Of a stretch of 64,000 nucleotides of DNA, positions 53,501 to 59,730 are shown in pieces (within the stretch, counting starts at the first letter, position 1; each line of letters starts with the position of its first letter). The stretch is from Nymphaea colorata (taxonomy: Eukaryota > Streptophyta > Magnoliopsida > Nymphaeales > Nymphaeaceae), in assembly GCF_008831285.2 (NCBI RefSeq), contig NC_045146.1, positions 9,560,972 through 9,624,971 of the forward strand, read 5' to 3'. The notes below the pieces were generated by a model. The model made no database searches, had not been told where the DNA came from, and worked only from the letters and a program-made list of their open reading frames with translations. A program made the position numbers and the translations under genes.

Positions 53501-56500
53501 TCATGTGGTCTCCTCGGGTCGGATCTGGACCTTGATCCAGATCCAAACAACTGCAAAAGATGCAAAGGCATGGGGTATTACAGTACCCATACGTGAATCA
53601 TACCCGTACTCATGTGACTTAGAATAGCATAAACAAGATGGCTCGAATACTAGTTTCTTTAGCACCTGCATACCAACCATCGTATAGTAGAAGTCTTAAA
53701 CAACAAATCTTCACAGCAAAACAATCAGAAGAATAAAATTCTCAAAAAAATTCAAAGGCCAAGGTTCGATACCATGTGAATCCAGCTGTTAAAAAACTAG
53801 AAAAAAAAACGCTTAACACTTTATTTAAATGCCTCCAAAATGCTGTAAAAACTGCTGAACATTGAGAAAGAGAGTCCTCATTAATACAAAAAAAAAGAAG
53901 GAAACAAGAGAGAGAGAGAGAGAGAGAGCTGAGGAATGCTAGCCATTGGGCTAGCTCCAGCTTGGTTCAAACAAGTTTGACCAAGCTGAGCATGATGTAT
54001 GGGAAAAACTCAATACAGAAAAATAATCAAAAGAAAATAGAGTAAAATATTACAAGAAATTCCTATATATTTATATATATATATATATATATGTACATAT
54101 ATATATTGCTGTCGTGAGAGAGAGAATGCTCGTGATCCTTGTTATTGATCTCTTACCCTAACCCTTACTTAAGGGAGAATTAGGATAAACAATAGAATTA
54201 CAATTAAAACCAGAAAGTTATCTAAAATTATTAAAGAGCAGTCAGGTTCTTTAATATTCAAAAACCTACCTCATCGTCAACACTCTCCCTCAAGCTGGAG
54301 CATAGATATCTACCATGCTCGGCTTGTTACAACACTTTGAAAACTCACTAATTGCAAGAGCTTTAGTAAAGATATCAGCAGTTTGTTCCTCAGAGACCAC
54401 GTGAATGGTAGAGACTAGAGACCACTCCTCCTTAAACTAAATCACAAATGTAATGACAGTCTACTTCAATGTGCTTAGTTCTTTCGTGGAAGACTGGGTT
54501 GTTTGCAATATAGGTGGCTGCCCTGTTATCACAAAACATTGTCATAGGTAGTTGAACTGGATTGTCTAGGCTTTCGAGCATGGATTTAACCCACGTTAAT
54601 TCTGCTGTTGTTTGGGCCATAGCCTTATATTCTAACTCTGCACTAAGACCGTAAGACCACATTTTGTTTCTTGCTCCTCCAAGATATAAGATTTCCTCCT
54701 ACAAAAATGCAAAACCTAGTAATAGATTTTCTATCTTCAACAGATCCTGCATAGTCTGCATCACTGTAGGCTTGGATATCTAAGGTTTTCCCTTTCTTGA
54801 ATAGTAGTCCTTTGCTGAAGATTTTAAGTATTTGAGTATCATCAATGCAGCTTCCCAATGTACCTTCCTTGGTTTTTCCATAAACTGACTCAACTTTCCC
54901 ACAACAAAGCTAATATCCGGTCTTGTGACTGTCACATAAAGAAGCTTTCCAATCAAAGATTTATACGTCTTAGAATCCTGTCTGCTCATCATGTAAATGC
55001 AATCGTGGATGCATGGGAATGGTGGCAAGTTTTGCCCCCAACATTCCTGTTTCTTGTAATAAGTCTAAAATGTATTTTCTTTGAGAGAGAACCATTCCTT
55101 CCTTACCACGAGCCACTTCTATCCCAAGAAAATATCTCAAATGTCCAAGGTCTTTTGTGAAAAAGTGCTTTTGAAGAAATTTTTTGGTCTCAAATATACC
55201 TTGTTTATAGTTGCCCGTCAATATAATATCATCAACATATATTGCCAAGATAACCATTCCCAATGCTCCTTTCTTAACAAACACTGAATGATCAAGAGGT
55301 GACCTCTGGAATCCACTCTGTGAGACAATATCAGATAGTTTATGAAACCATGCACGGGGACTTTGCTTCAGTCCATATATGGCCTTTCTCAATTTGCACA
55401 CCTTCCCACACTCCCCTTGAACCTCGAAGCCAGGTGGTTGTTGCATATAAACTATCTCCGCCATACATGAACGCATTTTTAACATCCAATTGATGCATCT
55501 GCCAGTCATAGTGAACTACAAGAGAAATCAAGGGATGAATGGTCCCTAACCAAGTAACTGGTGAGAAGGTGTCAAAGAAATCAATACCATAGGTCTGAGT
55601 ATATCCTTTTGCAACCAGCCGAGCTTTATAGCGTTCAAGGGTCCCATCTGCATGGTATTTTACAGTAAATACCTATTTGGAGCCAACAATATCACAACCT
55701 GAAGGTGGATCAACTAGGTCCCACGTGTGGCGTTCTTGTAAAGTATGTATTTCCTCTTCCATAGCCTGATGCCAATTAGGGTCTAGTAATGCTTGTTGAT
55801 GACAAGTCGGAGTAGTATAAGTAGATAGAGCATGAATGAATTGTCACACCTTGTCACTTACGTATTCAGAAGTAACATACTGTGAAATGGGATGAATGGT
55901 GCACTGACGTTTACCCTTCCTCAAGGCAATAGGGAGATCCTACGAGTCAGAGATAACCGGAGGTGAGGAATCAGGTACACTTACCTCATGAGAGGATGAT
56001 GGAGGAGAGCCATGTGAGAGACCCTGTCGACGAGAGTAGACTAAAGGAGGATTTGAAAAACGACTCCGGGGTGGAGATGGACTAGGAAGGGACATAAGTG
56101 GGAAAGGTGGGATTGGCAAAGGACATTGTGGAAAATTTTCAGAGCAAGAGGTAGGTAGTTGTGGGTGGACGAGACTCAAAGAATGTGACGTTCACACTGA
56201 CATACTCTTTCTAGGTGAGAGGGTCAAAACATTTGTAGCCTCGTTGGTTCTTGGGATAACCAATGAAGATACATTTTTGGGCTTGGGCAGCAAGTTTATC
56301 TCGCTTTGGTCCAAGAATATGAACAAAGCATGTGCATCCAAGTACAGAGGTGGAGTTTGAAACAATCGACGATCAGGGTAAAACATTTGAATTGGAATTT
56401 TGTTGCGTAGAGATGAGGATGGTAGGCGATTAATGAGGTAACAGGCAGTTAATATTGCATCCCCCAAAAAATAAGATGGTACATGGCTCTGTATCATGAG

Positions 56501-59500
56501 TGTAAAAGCAACTTCCAACAAATGTCGGTGCTTTCTCTCTGCGACACCATTCTGTTGCGAGGTATGTGGACAGGTAAATTGAGGAACAATTCCATGGTTT
56601 GAGTAAAATTGTAAAAGGTTGGACGATTTGAATTCCAAAGCATTGTCAGTGTGAACAGCCTTAACAGAAAGTCCAAATTGAGTCTTTATTTCAATAATAA
56701 GATTTTGAAGGATACATATAGCAGCAGACAGCTCCTTCAAAAGGAAAACCCAACTAACACGAGAAAAATCATCCACTACTACCAGATAATACCTAAATTT
56801 AAACCGGCTAGCAGTACGGCTAGGCCCCCACACATCAACATGAAGTAAATCAAACAGACTATGACTTGTAGGATTTAGACTCGATGGAAAACTACTCCTA
56901 GTGTGTTTCCCAAGTTGACAGGCTTCACACTGGAGTGACTTTGACACAGAAAGCTGAGGAAACAAGCAACGAAGTTTATATACAGATGGATGCCCAAGTT
57001 TGAGATGCCACTGAAGACTGGTAGGTTTGGATGGGACTAATGTAGCAGCTGTGTCCACGGCCTCAGACAAGAAATAGACTCCCCCTCGTTCATGGCCTCC
57101 ACCAATCATCCTCCGAGTCTGCAAGTCCTGAAACCAACACGAACTAGGATAAAAAATGACTCTACAATTCAAATCATGAGTCAGCCCTTTTAACTGAGAG
57201 AAAGTGAGTGGGAAAATCAGGAGCAAACAACACATTATTCACAGTTAAACAATCAGAAATGTTCACACTACCCCAACCGACAATGGGGGAGAATCTCCCA
57301 TCTGCAAGCTTCACCCGTCTAGGTTGAGAAAAATGGTGAAGCATAGTGAATAAATTTGGTTGACTGTAGAAGTGCTTGAAGGCTCCAGAATCAATAATCC
57401 ATGACATACCTGGATCTTGGTTCTGCATAGTGGTGGAAAAAGCGGAATCACCCACAATCGTAGACGCTAAGGCGGAAGAGGAGCCTTTCTGAGCAAGAAA
57501 TTGTTCATACTCAGATTTACTAATACTAACAGTGACCTTTTCTACAGCAGGTTCTGTAGTATCATCTTCAATAGTGAGGCTTTTGGGATATGAGCAGAAT
57601 CCTTGATCTGTGATGACTTAGAGCCTCGCATCATTGGCCGACCATGTTTATTCCAGCATCTATCTTCTAGATGTCCAAGTCTTCCACAGAACGTGCACTG
57701 AAATCTACCACGTCCACCTCTTGGACCACGACCCCCTCTCCCTCTATAGAAACCTTGTCCTCGACTTCTTGAGATGGTTAAGGCCTGCCCACGGCCTCTT
57801 CGAACAGCGCTAAAAAGGATGGAGTAAGTGTCACCGCCAGACGACTAAGCCTGTTATAGGCTTCAGCAAAGTCTGGAATTTCAGCCCCAGTCAACATTTG
57901 GGCTTTTGCCACTACAAACTCAGGAGATAACCTAGCTAAAAATTTGGCCACCATGTGCTGCTCAAAGTGAGTTTTATAGCATGATTGACAAGGGGGACGT
58001 AGAGCTTTTAGTCTCTCATAGGCTGATTTGACTGACGCAAAGTATTGGGCCAGATCTGAGTCACCTTGTTGGAGCTTGAGAAGTTCTTCTTCAACCTGCA
58101 AAATTTTGCTCATATTCTTATCGTGGGAGTAAGTTTGCTTCAGGAATTCCCACATCTGTTTGGCAGAGGTGTAATACGCAATTGTAGGAGTGATGTGTGC
58201 CTACACGCTATTCATAATCCATGCCATAACAATATTGTTATCTTCCTCCCATGTAGAATATTTTTCAAACTTAGTTAGGGGTCCCTCTTCTTCAATAACG
58301 TTTTTTTTTGTGCCCCTTAACAGACATCATAAATACGCGAGACCAAGTTTCATAATTTGTCATCCAACTTCACCGTTTACCCAAATGAAAGAAGACTCCC
58401 AGAACTTCTATAGTCTCCTTGCATATCAGCAATAGTATCTCTCTGCTCCATATTGAAGATGGAAACAGAATATATATGCTCACTTTATATGGACAGAGAT
58501 GATATGTGTGTGCAGGCAGAAAAAAGAAGTCACAGAATTTTTCCTTGGTTTCCCAGACGTTATTAACATAGGCAGCAGTCACACCTTTCCACACGACCCT
58601 GAACAGACAAAAGAGATTTTGCTGACATGACTGCTGCAAAGAAAAACTTACAAACGACGACTGCCTCAAGACTGCCGCTGCTTCTGTTGTTCCCACATCA
58701 ACTTCTCAAACAGCAAGTCCACAATTTGCTGTTCCACAATCAGTATTATCAACAGATCATTTCCACGATCAGCAACAAGTCTCTATGAATAGCAACAGCA
58801 TCCAGCCATCTCCAGCAGTATCAGCCTTCTCCATGAGAAAAAAAACTGCTGTACACGTTCCACCAATGGAGACTGTACACGTTCCACCAATGGAGTCTGA
58901 TCACGCGTTTCACATAGGCGTGATCAGACTCCACCAACCAGTGAGCAGTAGAGAAGAGGAAGAAGAAGGAGAAGAGAAGAAAGAGGAGGAAGAAGAAGAC
59001 GAGAGAGGAGAGAAAGAGGTCTGACAGTGACCGGAAAGAGAGTCGCTGGAAGTCTGCCAGTCGTTGGAAAATAGAAGAGATCACGCTGCCGCTGCTGGCT
59101 CTGATACCATGTTGTCGTGAAAGAAAGAGACAGAAGAAAACTCGTAATCCTTGTTATTGATCTCTTACCCTAACCCTTACTTGAGGGAGAATTAGGGTAA
59201 ACAATAGAATTACAATGAAAACTAAAAAGTTATCTAAAATTATTAAAGAGCAGTCAAGTTCTTTAATATTAAAAAACCTGCCTCATCGTCAACATATATA
59301 TTACATACATATATGTGTGTGTGTATGTATGTATATATATCACTTTCAGATTTAAAAGGGAAAAGTTTTTCTTTAGTATTTTTTTGGCAAGCTTGTCTTT
59401 TTCTGGAAAATCTCGGGAAAAGCACTGCAATTTAAAAAAAAAGAAACTAAAACGTACTAAAAATTAGGTAAAAATAAAATATATGAGAATTTAATAAGAA

Positions 59501-59638
59501 AACATAAAAAAATTAAGTAGTTAATGACAAAAATGCCATCTTGATAGAAGTGGAGATAAACATGTCTTTGTCCAATTTTTTTCATTTTAATCATCCTTGA
59601 TGTAAAGATTGTGTTTTTTTGAAAAAGGCAATGTTTGT

Positions 59639-59730
<92 letters not shown>

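Larger units (their letters stand above)
54107..59294 (-). mobile_element. Copia element VII, full length, antisense, decayed
   Basis: The 3' LTR (left) spans 54107-54282 (176 bp) and the 5' LTR (right) 59110-59294 (185 bp). The antisense primer site CTCTGATACCA ends at 59109, and the antisense PPT CTCTCCCTCAAG follows 54282. TATAT at 54102-54106 and 59295-59299 fits a 5-bp TSD, though it lies in TA-rich sequence. It is 5,188 bp. Short LTRs and protein similarity group it with fragment I and the integrase at 19990-20342. Confidence 0.9.
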
